Assembly: GCF_016584105.1 (NCBI RefSeq)
Contig: NZ_NRSM01000005.1
Coordinates: 1-64,000 of the forward strand
Length of the DNA: 64,000 nucleotides
Direction of reading: 5' to 3'
Source: Ectothiorhodospira shaposhnikovii
GTDB taxonomy: Bacteria; Pseudomonadota; Gammaproteobacteria; Ectothiorhodospirales; Ectothiorhodospiraceae
Of the stretch, positions 16,700 to 25,360 are shown piece after piece (positions within the stretch are counted from its first letter, which is position 1; the number at the start of each line of letters is the position of its first letter). Under the pieces are notes generated by a model. That model worked only from the letters and a program-made list of their open reading frames with translations, searched no databases and was not told where the DNA came from. The position numbers and the translations under genes were made by a program.

Positions 16700-18703
16700 A
16701 TGCCGGCCGGCTCCCGGGATGACCCGAGAATCGTTATGCAGACCATCACTTCAAAGGACTTCAGGCAATCCCCTGTGGATGTCATCGTGCCTGTCTACCG
16801 CAACGGACAGCTGACCAGGGCATGCATCGAGAGTGTGTTGGCATCCCGTTGCAGGAATCCCTGGACGCTGGTGGTGGTGGATGATGCATCGCCGGAGCCG
16901 GATTTGTGTCGGTGGCTGGATGAACTGGCCGGGACCGGGCGTATCGAGCTGGTACGCAATCGGGCCAATCAGGGGTTTGTCCGCTCCGTGAATCGGGGCA
17001 TGTCCCTGCATCCCGACCGGGATGTGGTACTGCTCAACAGCGATACCCTGGTTTATGGAGACTGGCTGGATCGGCTTCGGGACTGTGCCTGGGCGCATCC
17101 CGTCACCGGTACGGTGACCCCCCTGTCCAATAATGCCACCCTGGCCAGTTATCCCCGTTTCATGGCTGATAATCCCCTGCCCGAAGGGTTTGATGCCGAG
17201 GCGATGGATCGTCTGTGTGCCCGCCTCAATGCCGGCATGAGCGTGACGGTGCCCACGGCGGTGGGATTCTGCATGTACATTCGCCGGGATTGTCTGGAGG
17301 CCACGGGTTATTTTGACGCGCGAAGCTTCGGCCGGGGTTACGGGGAGGAAAACGATTTTTGCCGACGCGCGGTCCAGCAAGAGTATGAGCACCGTCTGTG
17401 CGGTGGCGTATTCGTGTGGCATGCGGGGGGAAGCTCCTTTGGGGAGAGCGCGGGATACTGGCAGACCCGGGCCACTCAGGCCATGCGCGAGAAACATCCG
17501 GACTACGATGCGCTGGTGGCCGCTCATGTGGCCGAAGATCCCCAGCGGGTCATGCGCCGCCGTCTGGATCTGGCGCGTCTGCAGGCTTCCACGAGACCCC
17601 GGGTGCTGGCCATCACCCATCGTCAGGGTGGTGGGGTGGAACAGCACCTGATGGACATGGCCAGGATCCTGGATCGTGACATTGAGTTGCTGTCCATCGC
17701 TCAGGATGGCCATGACGTGATGCGACTGCGCTGGTTGCGTCCGGGGGAAGAGGATTTTTCCCTGTGGTTCCGCATGCCCCAGGAACAGGACATTCTGGTG
17801 AACTTGCTGCGTTGGCTGGCTGTGGGACGCATCCATGTGCATCACATCCTTGAGGTCCCTCGTTGCATCCTGGATCTGCCGGAGATTCTGGGGGTGCCAT
17901 GGGATTTCACCGTGCATGACCATTACCCGGTCTGTCCTCAGTACAATCTGACCGACGAACATGGTCATTTCTGTGGAGAGCCGGATGAAGCGGGCTGCGC
18001 CCGCTGTCTCTCAGTGCGACCGGCGCCCTGGGGGCTGGATATCGAGAGCTGGCGGCGCCTGTTCGGTCACTGGCTGGTGGGGGCGGACCGGGTCTTCGTG
18101 CCTTCACGGATCACCCTGGCCCGCGTGCAATATTATTTTCCGGATGCCAACTACTGTCTGGCGCCCCATCCCGAGCTGGCGGGCATGGTCGAGCCTGCCC
18201 CCGAACTGCCTCCTTCCGACAAGGCCATGTCACGGGCGGTGGACCCGCCTCCCTCGATCCGGTCCGGGAGGCCCTTCAAGGTGCTCGTGCTCGGAGTGAT
18301 CAACCCCGCCAAGGGGCTGGATCTCCTGACACGCTGCGCCTGGGATGCAAGAAATCGGGCCTTGCCCATGGAATATCGGGTGCTGGGCTGGTTCGAACGA
18401 CCGATGCTGGGGGGCGAGGAGTTGCCGGTGAGCTGTACCGGGCCTTATCCCCGTGATCAGGTTCGCGCCCTGATCACGGCCGAGCAGGCGGACGTGATGC
18501 TGTTCCCTTCCCAGGCTCCCGAGACCTGGTCCTACACCCTGACTGAAGGCTTGCAGAGCGGCCTGCCCCTGGTGGCATCCGCCCGGGGAGCCATGCTGGA
18601 ACGTCTGGCAGGCGTCGAGCGGGCGGTACTGCTGAACCCTGATGATGATGCCCGCATCTGGAACGATGCCATCCTGTCCCTGTTGGGAGAATCCACCTCG
18701 TGA
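16700..18703 (+). CDS. Bifunctional GT2-GT4 glycosyltransferase
   Basis: 667 aa; ATG 16736 is an alternative start. The N-terminal GT2 domain (about 25-280) has VIVPVYRNGQLTRACIESVL, VVVDDASPEP, LLNSDTLVYGDW (D-x-D equivalent) and GYGEENDFCRRA. The C-terminal GT4-like domain (about 295-665) has ITHRQGGGVEQHLMDMA and PETWSYTLTEGLQSGLPLV. It also carries the Cys cluster VCPQYNL...FCGEP...CARCL, shared with the GT4 gene at 8069. The two activities probably add successive sugars. The next gene begins in a 4-base GTGA overlap. Confidence 0.8.
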   Translation: MPAGSRDDPRIVMQTITSKDFRQSPVDVIVPVYRNGQLTRACIESVLASRCRNPWTLVVVDDASPEPDLCRWLDELAGTGRIELVRNRANQGFVRSVNRGMSLHPDRDVVLLNSDTLVYGDWLDRLRDCAWAHPVTGTVTPLSNNATLASYPRFMADNPLPEGFDAEAMDRLCARLNAGMSVTVPTAVGFCMYIRRDCLEATGYFDARSFGRGYGEENDFCRRAVQQEYEHRLCGGVFVWHAGGSSFGESAGYWQTRATQAMREKHPDYDALVAAHVAEDPQRVMRRRLDLARLQASTRPRVLAITHRQGGGVEQHLMDMARILDRDIELLSIAQDGHDVMRLRWLRPGEEDFSLWFRMPQEQDILVNLLRWLAVGRIHVHHILEVPRCILDLPEILGVPWDFTVHDHYPVCPQYNLTDEHGHFCGEPDEAGCARCLSVRPAPWGLDIESWRRLFGHWLVGADRVFVPSRITLARVQYYFPDANYCLAPHPELAGMVEPAPELPPSDKAMSRAVDPPPSIRSGRPFKVLVLGVINPAKGLDLLTRCAWDARNRALPMEYRVLGWFERPMLGGEELPVSCTGPYPRDQVRALITAEQADVMLFPSQAPETWSYTLTEGLQSGLPLVASARGAMLERLAGVERAVLLNPDDDARIWNDAILSLLGESTS

Positions 18704-21156
18704 CGTCCATTGATCAGACCGCCCGTTGGCGTGAGCAGTATCTGTCCGTTGCGTTGATACCGCCTGACGTCGCCGCTTCGAAGGATGCGAAACTGCCGGA
18801 CCTGGGCATGCCGCATTACTACCGGGAACCGCCGGATCGCGGTGTGTTGCTCATGCAGCGTCATGAACTTCTGCAGTTGCTTTCCGAGGTGACGGGGCGG
18901 GATGCCCGCGATGCGACCGGCAATCAGTTGAGGAACTGGGGGCGTACATTGGTGGCTGATCATGCGAGGGCTCGGGAGCAGGCAGTCACCATTGGCGGCA
19001 TGCGCGAAGACCTGCGGCGTCTTGAGTCCACTGCAGGTGAGACGGCGGCGAATTTGGCCGAGAAGTCGGCAATTCTGGAGGAAACTCAGTCTTGCCTGCG
19101 GCTGACCCAGGCAAGACTGCATGAAACCGAGGTTGCCATGGTGCACTGGCGCACCCATTTTGAATCGGTGGCGGGTTCGCTCAGTTTCAGGGTCGGTCGC
19201 AGGATGACTTTGCCCGTGCGCCTGATCAGGGGGGGGGTGTTCAGGGGCTGGCGCTTTCTGCGTGAGCCCGCCCTGGTGCGGATGCGTCTGGCCCGGTTGC
19301 GCGCCCTGCTGGTCCGGGAAGGCTGGCGGGAGGTGCTGCGAAGGCTGGCTCAGCCGGGGGCTTCGATTTTCCTGGAGGCCCCGGCTTCGGCAGCATCGCC
19401 TCAGCCTGAGCAGGCCCGCGGGGAGTACGCCCTGTGGTGGCAGCATCACGGCAGACCGGACGATGCCGAGCGTCGCCGGATGGTCGAATGGGTCGGGGCG
19501 ATGTCAAATCCACCCCTGCTGTCCGTGGTGATGCCGGTTTTCAATACCGATCCGGCCCTGTTGCGGCAGACCCTGGATAGCTTGCGGGAACAGCTCTATC
19601 CCCATTGGGAGTTGTGCGTGGCCGATGATGCCTCCACCCGGGAGGGCACTCGGGAGGTGCTGACGGAGTTCTCGCAGCGGGACGACAGGGTCCGCGTGAT
19701 CTGGCGGGAGTGTAATGGCCATATTTCCGCCGCCTCCAATTCCGCTCTGTCCCTGGCCCGCGGGGACTATGTGGTGTTGATGGATCACGATGATCTGCTC
19801 ACCGAGGACGCCCTCTACTGGGTGGCCCGGACGATCGATGAAAGGCCTGGCGTGGGCCTGATCTATTCCGATGAGGACAAGGTGGATGATCGTGGCCACC
19901 ATTATGACCCTTACTTCAAGCCCGATTGGAATCCGGACCTGCTCGGCAGCCAGAATTATGTGAATCACCTGTGCGTGTATCGCGCCGACCTGGTTCGGCG
20001 GGTGGGTGGTTTCCGGGAAGGATTCGAGGGCAGTCAGGACTATGATCTGTTGCTCAGGGTAATTGAGAATCTGTCGGCGGAATCCGTGGTCCATATCCCG
20101 CGTATCCTGTATCACTGGCGTGCGGTGGCGGGGAGCGAGGCGCTTGAAGCCGGGGTCAAGGACTACGCCCGTGATAGTGCCCGCAGGGCGTTGACGGAGC
20201 ACCTTGCACGACGTGGCGTGCAGGGCGAAGTCATGGAGGCCGAGGAATGTCCGGGCATGTGGCGGATTCGTTACGCCCTGCCTGATCCGGTGCCGAAGGT
20301 GAGCGTCATCGTGCCCACCCGCAATGGGTTGGTGTTGTTGACCCGTTGTCTGGAGACGCTGCTCCATCGCACGGATTATCCCGACATGGAGATTCTGGTG
20401 GTGGACAACGGCAGTGATGATCCCGCTGTGCTGGGGTATCTGTCGGGTCTTGAGCGGCAGGGGCGGATCAAGGTGATTCGTGATGACCGGCCCTTCAATT
20501 TTTCCGCCCTGAATAACCGCGCCGCCGCCGAGGCCCATGGCGAGGTGCTGGTCCTGCTCAATAATGACGTGGAGATCATCCAGCCCGACTGGTTGCGGGA
20601 GATGGTGGGCCACGCCATGCGGCCCGAAATCGGTGCGGTGGGGGCGCGGCTTTGGTATCCGGACGATACCCTGCAGCACGGTGGCGTGGTGTTGGGCATC
20701 GGCGGGGTGGCGGGGCATGCCTTCAAGGGTCTGCCCCGGGGCAGGACGGGGTATTTCGGGCGCACCAGCCTGATCCAGAACTATTCCGCAGTGACGGCCG
20801 CCTGTCTGGCGGTGCGTCGGGAGGTGTTCATGGAGGTGGGAGGCCTGGATGAACAGCACCTGGCCGTGGCCTTCAATGACATCGATTTCTGCATCAAGGT
20901 GCGTGACCGCGGGTACCGCAATCTCTGGACGCCCTATGCGGAGCTCTATCATCACGAGTCCGCCACGCGGGGTTACGAGGATACCCCGGAGAAGCAGCGG
21001 CGTTTTGCCGGTGAGGTTCGGGTGATGCTGGATCGCTGGGGGCAGGGATTACTGCATGACCCTGCCTACAATCCCAATCTCAGTCTTGACCGGGAGGACT
21101 TCGCACTCGCCCGGATGCCCCGTCACCTTCTTCCGGGGCAGTCCCTCAGGCCATGA
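18700..21156 (+). CDS. Tandem GT2-GT2 glycosyltransferase with N-terminal coiled coil
   Basis: 818 aa from GTG 18700, overlapping the previous stop. Residues about 90-155 are a predicted coiled coil (MREDLRRLESTAGETAANLA and on). Two GT-A domains follow. The first, from about 265, has LLSVVMPVFNTDPALLRQTL, VLMDHDDLL and YSDEDKVDDRGHHYDPYFKP. The second, from about 530, has VSVIVPTRNGLVLLTRCLET, VLLNNDVEI and FNDIDFCIKVRDRGYRNLW. This layout occurs in processive or multi-sugar O-antigen and capsule assembly enzymes. The coiled coil could set spacing or mediate assembly; that is inference. The last 11 bases overlap the convergent methyltransferase gene. Confidence 0.8.
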   Translation: MTSIDQTARWREQYLSVALIPPDVAASKDAKLPDLGMPHYYREPPDRGVLLMQRHELLQLLSEVTGRDARDATGNQLRNWGRTLVADHARAREQAVTIGGMREDLRRLESTAGETAANLAEKSAILEETQSCLRLTQARLHETEVAMVHWRTHFESVAGSLSFRVGRRMTLPVRLIRGGVFRGWRFLREPALVRMRLARLRALLVREGWREVLRRLAQPGASIFLEAPASAASPQPEQARGEYALWWQHHGRPDDAERRRMVEWVGAMSNPPLLSVVMPVFNTDPALLRQTLDSLREQLYPHWELCVADDASTREGTREVLTEFSQRDDRVRVIWRECNGHISAASNSALSLARGDYVVLMDHDDLLTEDALYWVARTIDERPGVGLIYSDEDKVDDRGHHYDPYFKPDWNPDLLGSQNYVNHLCVYRADLVRRVGGFREGFEGSQDYDLLLRVIENLSAESVVHIPRILYHWRAVAGSEALEAGVKDYARDSARRALTEHLARRGVQGEVMEAEECPGMWRIRYALPDPVPKVSVIVPTRNGLVLLTRCLETLLHRTDYPDMEILVVDNGSDDPAVLGYLSGLERQGRIKVIRDDRPFNFSALNNRAAAEAHGEVLVLLNNDVEIIQPDWLREMVGHAMRPEIGAVGARLWYPDDTLQHGGVVLGIGGVAGHAFKGLPRGRTGYFGRTSLIQNYSAVTAACLAVRREVFMEVGGLDEQHLAVAFNDIDFCIKVRDRGYRNLWTPYAELYHHESATRGYEDTPEKQRRFAGEVRVMLDRWGQGLLHDPAYNPNLSLDREDFALARMPRHLLPGQSLRP

Positions 21157-22297
21157 TGCCGGTATAGAGCAGGGCCCTTTCCCCCCGCTCGTCGCGGGCG
21201 CTCACTTCCACATGCAGCGGCGGCGTTTCCGCCGCCAGGGACAGGTGGAATGACCAGCCCGATCCAGCCAGGCGCGGGTCCTGGAAATGGTCTGCCACGT
21301 CCTGGCGCATGTCTGCTACCGGGCAAGCGTGCAGGGTGCCGTCGATCCGGATCTCCACCTGGTCCAGCGGGCCGTCGTCCAGGGAGGCGGCCCAGCCTCT
21401 CAGATAGAGGCCCGCCCCGTCCCGGCGGCGCTCATCAACCCAGCCCCAGGGGCCTCGCCGGAAGCCCTGCAGGGCGGTCAGTGCCCGCTCCGGGTTGCGG
21501 GAAAGGACGTAGATATCCTGTTCCTGGGCCAGACTCTTGGGCAGCCTTACCCAGGGATGACCGCTTCCGGCCACCCGCTCGATTGCCCGGGCCACGAAGG
21601 ATTCACTGACATAGGCCGTGCCGTAAAGCGCCGGTCCCAGTTCGGGTATTTCGCTGCCTTCGCCGAACAGGATGCCGGAGTCGGGCATGTCGAGCCCCGG
21701 CGGCAGCAGACTGCGGTCGTGAACACTGAAGCACAGGATGCCGTCCGGGGTGAGCAGGCCGTACAACCGCTCCAGCCATGCCAGGAACAGGGGTTCGGGG
21801 AGGTGGGAAAACAGGGAGGCGACCCAGATGACGTCGAAGTGCCGAGGTGGGTGAAAATCTTTCGGGTCCGGTGTGGACCGCATCGCCGGTATTCCGAAAT
21901 GGTCGGTCACGTAACGTACCGCTGCTTCCTGGATTTCCGCCGCATGCAGGTGAGAAGCGGGCAAGGCATGGCGCAGGAACCGGAGCAGCCTGCCGTAACC
22001 GCAGGCAAAGTCCAGGAACATCGGGGGGGTGGGCCCGTGCAGATGGTGCAGTATCTGCCGGACGGCGTGATATTGCTGCAGGGCCACGTTGAAATACTGG
22101 CTCACCGCGGCGTTGGGGTCCTGATGATGGCGCAGGGAGTGTCCCAGCATCTGGCAACCCGGAGGGATACGGGTATCCAGATCGGGTGCTTCGGCCTCTG
22201 GCGGGAGAGGGGAGCAATGCCGCCGGATACTGTGCCTGATGCGAGCGTCTTCACACAGACCGTGGGCCAGGTGTTCAAGTGTGGTCATGTCCGTCAT
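21146..22297 (-). CDS. SAM-dependent methyltransferase with C-terminal GWA-type module
   Basis: 383 aa. The class I SAM site is FLDFACGYGRLLRFL (residues about 94-108), followed by DVIWVASLFSHLPEPLFLAW and LTPDGILCFSVH. From about residue 285 a second module appears (YLRGWAASLDDGP, RIDGTL, MRQDV, GSGWSFHL), matching the accessory module in the kinase at 901 and the GT at 14214. The module is at the C-terminus here and in the GT but at the N-terminus in the kinase. Its 3' end overlaps the convergent GT2-GT2 gene by 11 bases. The substrate is probably a glycan. Confidence 0.75.
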   Translation of the reverse strand: MTDMTTLEHLAHGLCEDARIRHSIRRHCSPLPPEAEAPDLDTRIPPGCQMLGHSLRHHQDPNAAVSQYFNVALQQYHAVRQILHHLHGPTPPMFLDFACGYGRLLRFLRHALPASHLHAAEIQEAAVRYVTDHFGIPAMRSTPDPKDFHPPRHFDVIWVASLFSHLPEPLFLAWLERLYGLLTPDGILCFSVHDRSLLPPGLDMPDSGILFGEGSEIPELGPALYGTAYVSESFVARAIERVAGSGHPWVRLPKSLAQEQDIYVLSRNPERALTALQGFRRGPWGWVDERRRDGAGLYLRGWAASLDDGPLDQVEIRIDGTLHACPVADMRQDVADHFQDPRLAGSGWSFHLSLAAETPPLHVEVSARDERGERALLYTGIMA

Positions 22298-22342
22298 CGT
22301 TGCGGTGCCTGTCTTGAAGGGCTGTTCTGCAGGATCTTTGTG

Positions 22343-24088
22343 TCATGGACCAGGGGTGTCGATGAGGTCCTTCATCCGCTGGAGTGCCGCCTTGTAGCGG
22401 GCGGCGTTGATTTCCCGTTCTACGGCGAGACATTGTTGCACGAACAGCAGATCCTTGCGGTTGAAGTGTTCGGACACGTCCGGGCGTAGCGTCCTGACCT
22501 CGTCCAGAATTGCGTCGAGTTGCTCCCCCTTGATGGACCCGGGCAGAGAAGCCCCCATGGGTTCCAGGCTCCAGCGCCCCCAGTACATGACGAGGATGTC
22601 CCCATCTTCGGTCTTGATGACATGCCCCGGGCTGAGGTCGGGGTTGGACACGTAGAGCGGTATGTTACGGAGCCGGTCGGTGATTTCCGGTAGGCTGGCC
22701 TCGAAGTTTTTAAGCACCGAGGCCTCCTCGGGGGTGTCGATGGCAATGCGAAGTCGCTCGATGAGTCCGTTGCCGAGGCGGTCGTGGGGGAGTCTTCGCG
22801 AGGCACTGAACCCCTTGACCAGCGGGTGCGGCGGCATGATGGACCAATAAAGGCCAAGGATGTCCGCCTGCCTCTCATGCCATTCCGACTGGGTGAGTGA
22901 GGTGCCTGTTCCCGCCCGGCAGATCTGGCATTCAAAGGGCGACTCTTCAAACAGGGCGATCACTTCCGGGGCCTTGAGCCTTTCCCTGGGAATGTTGGCG
23001 AACAGGAATTCTTCGTTCAGCAGTTGGCGACGGTGCTCCTGGGGGAATACCTGCAACTGGTGGTGATGGACGGGGCCGTCGGCGGTTTCCTGGTACCGGA
23101 CATGGAAGCAGGAGAGGCCGCCCGGACTTTGATCATGCCAGTGCACGTTCAGATCGGCCACGGTCATGCCCTTTCGGGTCAGTTCCCTGTGTACCATGCG
23201 TGCCCGCTCCTGTTGCTGGAACAGGGACCTGAGTGTCTTGAGGTTCTTGTGCTCCGGGGCATCATAGGGTGCGTCATGGAAGATCAGTGCGTTGATCTTG
23301 TCTCGATTGTTGGCGAGACGGACGGCGTCGTTCAGGGTCATGTCGGCGATGCCAAGGCATTGCCGAATGAGGATGATGGAAAGAATGGCACCGAGGATGT
23401 GTCCCCCCTGCACGGGGGATGGGCTGATGAAGGGCAGCAGCAGAAATATGAACGCCACCATGAAGATGATGGAGGACATCAGCTTGAGATGGGAGCCCAG
23501 GCTTTCCCTGACGAATCGGCCAAGGCGGTGTATCGGCGGGGTGTCGTTACCGGAGAGGGCCACCGCGGTGAAAGCAAACTGAGCGATGACCAGCAGCAGC
23601 AGGGTGAGAAACAGGTCCGCCTTGATGAGTAGCCCCAGGCCGAAGCCACCCAGGATGAAAAGGCCGTTTGCCGCAGTCTTGCAGGCCCTTTCATAGTGGG
23701 TTTGTCCCTCAATGTCCTGATTGGTGATCACGGCGATCTTGTTGGCGCCGCGCATGACATCGCGGCTACCGATCAGGCAGAGACGCTTGGCGGCGACATC
23801 CAGCAGAAGGGTGATCACGTACAGCAGTATGGAAGCAATGGCCAGGCCGATGATCCAGTACAGCTTGGTGTCGGGCTGCATGAAATTCTGGTAGTAGCCG
23901 GGCACGCCCTCGACACTGGCCAGCAGGATGACCTTGAGTGGCAGGAAAAAGGAGAACAGTGAGGTGATGCGTCCCAGGGTGACGGAGATCACCACGCCCA
24001 GGGTGACCGCCGGCCTGATGCGCAGGAAGGTCTTCATTGCACGGTACAGCCAGCGGGCAAATGCCGCTGTTTCACAATAGAGATTCAT
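22343..24088 (-). CDS. Membrane protein: ABC-exporter-like transmembrane region fused to degenerate kinase-like domain
   Basis: 581 aa, not recognised as a named family. Residues about 25-250 hold five or six membrane segments (SLFSFFLPLKVILLA, LYWIIGLAIASILLYVITLL, IIFMVAFIFLLLPFI) resembling the transmembrane half of an ABC exporter. No Walker A or signature motif follows. Residues about 300-560 resemble an APH/choline-kinase fold. The segment YVSNPDLSPGHVI sits where a catalytic HGDLHPGNV would be, so the Asp is kept while the His and metal-binding Asn are changed. MYWGRWS sits where IDWG would be, so the metal Asp is lost. It may be a pseudokinase or a lipid-linked glycan binder. The gene is AT-richer than its neighbours. 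ATG 24037 is an alternative start. Confidence 0.6.
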   Translation of the reverse strand: MNLYCETAAFARWLYRAMKTFLRIRPAVTLGVVISVTLGRITSLFSFFLPLKVILLASVEGVPGYYQNFMQPDTKLYWIIGLAIASILLYVITLLLDVAAKRLCLIGSRDVMRGANKIAVITNQDIEGQTHYERACKTAANGLFILGGFGLGLLIKADLFLTLLLLVIAQFAFTAVALSGNDTPPIHRLGRFVRESLGSHLKLMSSIIFMVAFIFLLLPFISPSPVQGGHILGAILSIILIRQCLGIADMTLNDAVRLANNRDKINALIFHDAPYDAPEHKNLKTLRSLFQQQERARMVHRELTRKGMTVADLNVHWHDQSPGGLSCFHVRYQETADGPVHHHQLQVFPQEHRRQLLNEEFLFANIPRERLKAPEVIALFEESPFECQICRAGTGTSLTQSEWHERQADILGLYWSIMPPHPLVKGFSASRRLPHDRLGNGLIERLRIAIDTPEEASVLKNFEASLPEITDRLRNIPLYVSNPDLSPGHVIKTEDGDILVMYWGRWSLEPMGASLPGSIKGEQLDAILDEVRTLRPDVSEHFNRKDLLFVQQCLAVEREINAARYKAALQRMKDLIDTPGP

Positions 24089-24414
24089 TGATTTTTTAAG
24101 CGCTTCGGTAGAGGGTTCGCCTGTTCACCGGCCGGTGTCTGTTCCGGCACGCGGGGCATGATACACCTGCCGCGGGTTTGCAGGGTTACCCGGGCTTCCG
24201 GGATGGATGAGGCGCCGGATCCTTTGGCGGGCTGGGTTTGAACTATCGCGCTGGTTCATTCCATGAACATTCGGCCCAGGTGATTGAGATGGCATTTTCC
24301 GTTGGGGCTGCCCGCGTCCGGATGGTTTCACGTATACTGCCCCGATGCTTTCAGGGCAGAGCCCCCCTTGTCCGGGGGCGGCCCTGACCATGATGGCATG
24401 AGATGGGGATATGA
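24089..24414. other. 326-bp divergent intergenic region
   Basis: No convincing gene is seen. A consensus-like -10 TATACT is at 24333-24338 but lacks a good -35 at the usual distance. A 6-bp stem, GCCCCC/GGGGGC, at 24361-24379 would fall in the 5' leader of the GT2 gene at 24415. Confidence 0.4.
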
Positions 24415-25320
24415 ATGAAGAAGGTGGTCTCGGTCATCGTGACCTATGAGCCGGACGCGGCGATGCTTGGGCGGTTGCTCGACAGCCTGTGTCCCCAGGT
24501 GGCCGGGGTCGTGGTGGTGGATAACGGTTCCACTGCGGATGTGGGCGGGATGCTCGCAGAAATGGGCCATGATGATGTCACCCTGCTGGAGCTGGGCTGG
24601 AATCAGGGGGTGGCGGCGGCGCAGAATCACGGCCTGACCTGGGCCCTGCAGCAGGGATCCGACGCCGTGCTGCTGATGGATCAGGACAGTGTGCCGGCCC
24701 CGGACATGGTGTCCCGCCTGCTGGCCGCCTGGCAGGACTGTCTGCAGCGGGGTGTTGGCGTTGCCGCCCTGGGGCCTCGCTACGTGGACGAGCGGCTGAG
24801 TCGGAACACGCCGTTCATTCGTTCCGAGGGCCGGCGTCTGGTGAGGGTCGCCTGCGATGGTCCGGAGAAGGTCGTGGCCGTGGACTACGTGATCTCGTCG
24901 GGCTGTCTCCTGCCCCGGGAAGCGATCGAGACCGTCGGTCTCATGCGTGATGAGCTGTTCATCGATTATGTCGATGTGGAATGGGGATTGCGGGCCGCCG
25001 GGTCGGGTCTGCTGTCCTTCGGTGTCTGTGATGCACGCATGACCCACCGGCTGGGGGATGATCCCATCCATTTCATGGGGCGTTCCGTGGCCGCCCGCAG
25101 CCCCCGGCGGCACTACTATTTCTGCCGCAATGCGCTGCTGCTCTACAGGCAGGCCGGTATTCCGCTCAACTGGAAGTTGCTGGATGCCTGGCGTCTGCTG
25201 GTCAAATACGTCTTCTACAGCCTGCTGACCCGTGATCGTCTGGCGCATTTCCGCATGATGAGCCTGGGCCTGTGGCATGGCGCCATGGGACGCGGCGGCC
25301 CCCTCCGGGTGCGCCGTTGA
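24415..25320 (+). CDS. GT2 rhamnosyltransferase-like protein
   Basis: 301 aa. Motifs fit the RfbF/rhamnosyltransferase branch of GT2: VSVIVTYEPDAAMLGRLLDS, VVVDNGS, LGWNQGVAAAQNHGL, LLMDQDSVP (metal site), SSGCLLPREAIETVG and FIDYVDVEWGLRA. This branch usually transfers L-rhamnose from dTDP-rhamnose, for which the full pathway lies at 31009-34421. An ATG at 24411 is out of frame. Its 3' end overlaps the open frame of the O-antigen ligase-like gene, which probably starts at 25361. Confidence 0.8.
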   Translation: MKKVVSVIVTYEPDAAMLGRLLDSLCPQVAGVVVVDNGSTADVGGMLAEMGHDDVTLLELGWNQGVAAAQNHGLTWALQQGSDAVLLMDQDSVPAPDMVSRLLAAWQDCLQRGVGVAALGPRYVDERLSRNTPFIRSEGRRLVRVACDGPEKVVAVDYVISSGCLLPREAIETVGLMRDELFIDYVDVEWGLRAAGSGLLSFGVCDARMTHRLGDDPIHFMGRSVAARSPRRHYYFCRNALLLYRQAGIPLNWKLLDAWRLLVKYVFYSLLTRDRLAHFRMMSLGLWHGAMGRGGPLRVRR

Positions 25321-25360
25321 TGCTCGCCTGACCGCCCTGATCAATTCTCTGGATGATCGA

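Noticed and set aside
19504-20955. 483-codon minus-strand frame
   Set aside because: It is antisense to the GT2-GT2 gene with clear motifs; no domains were recognised.
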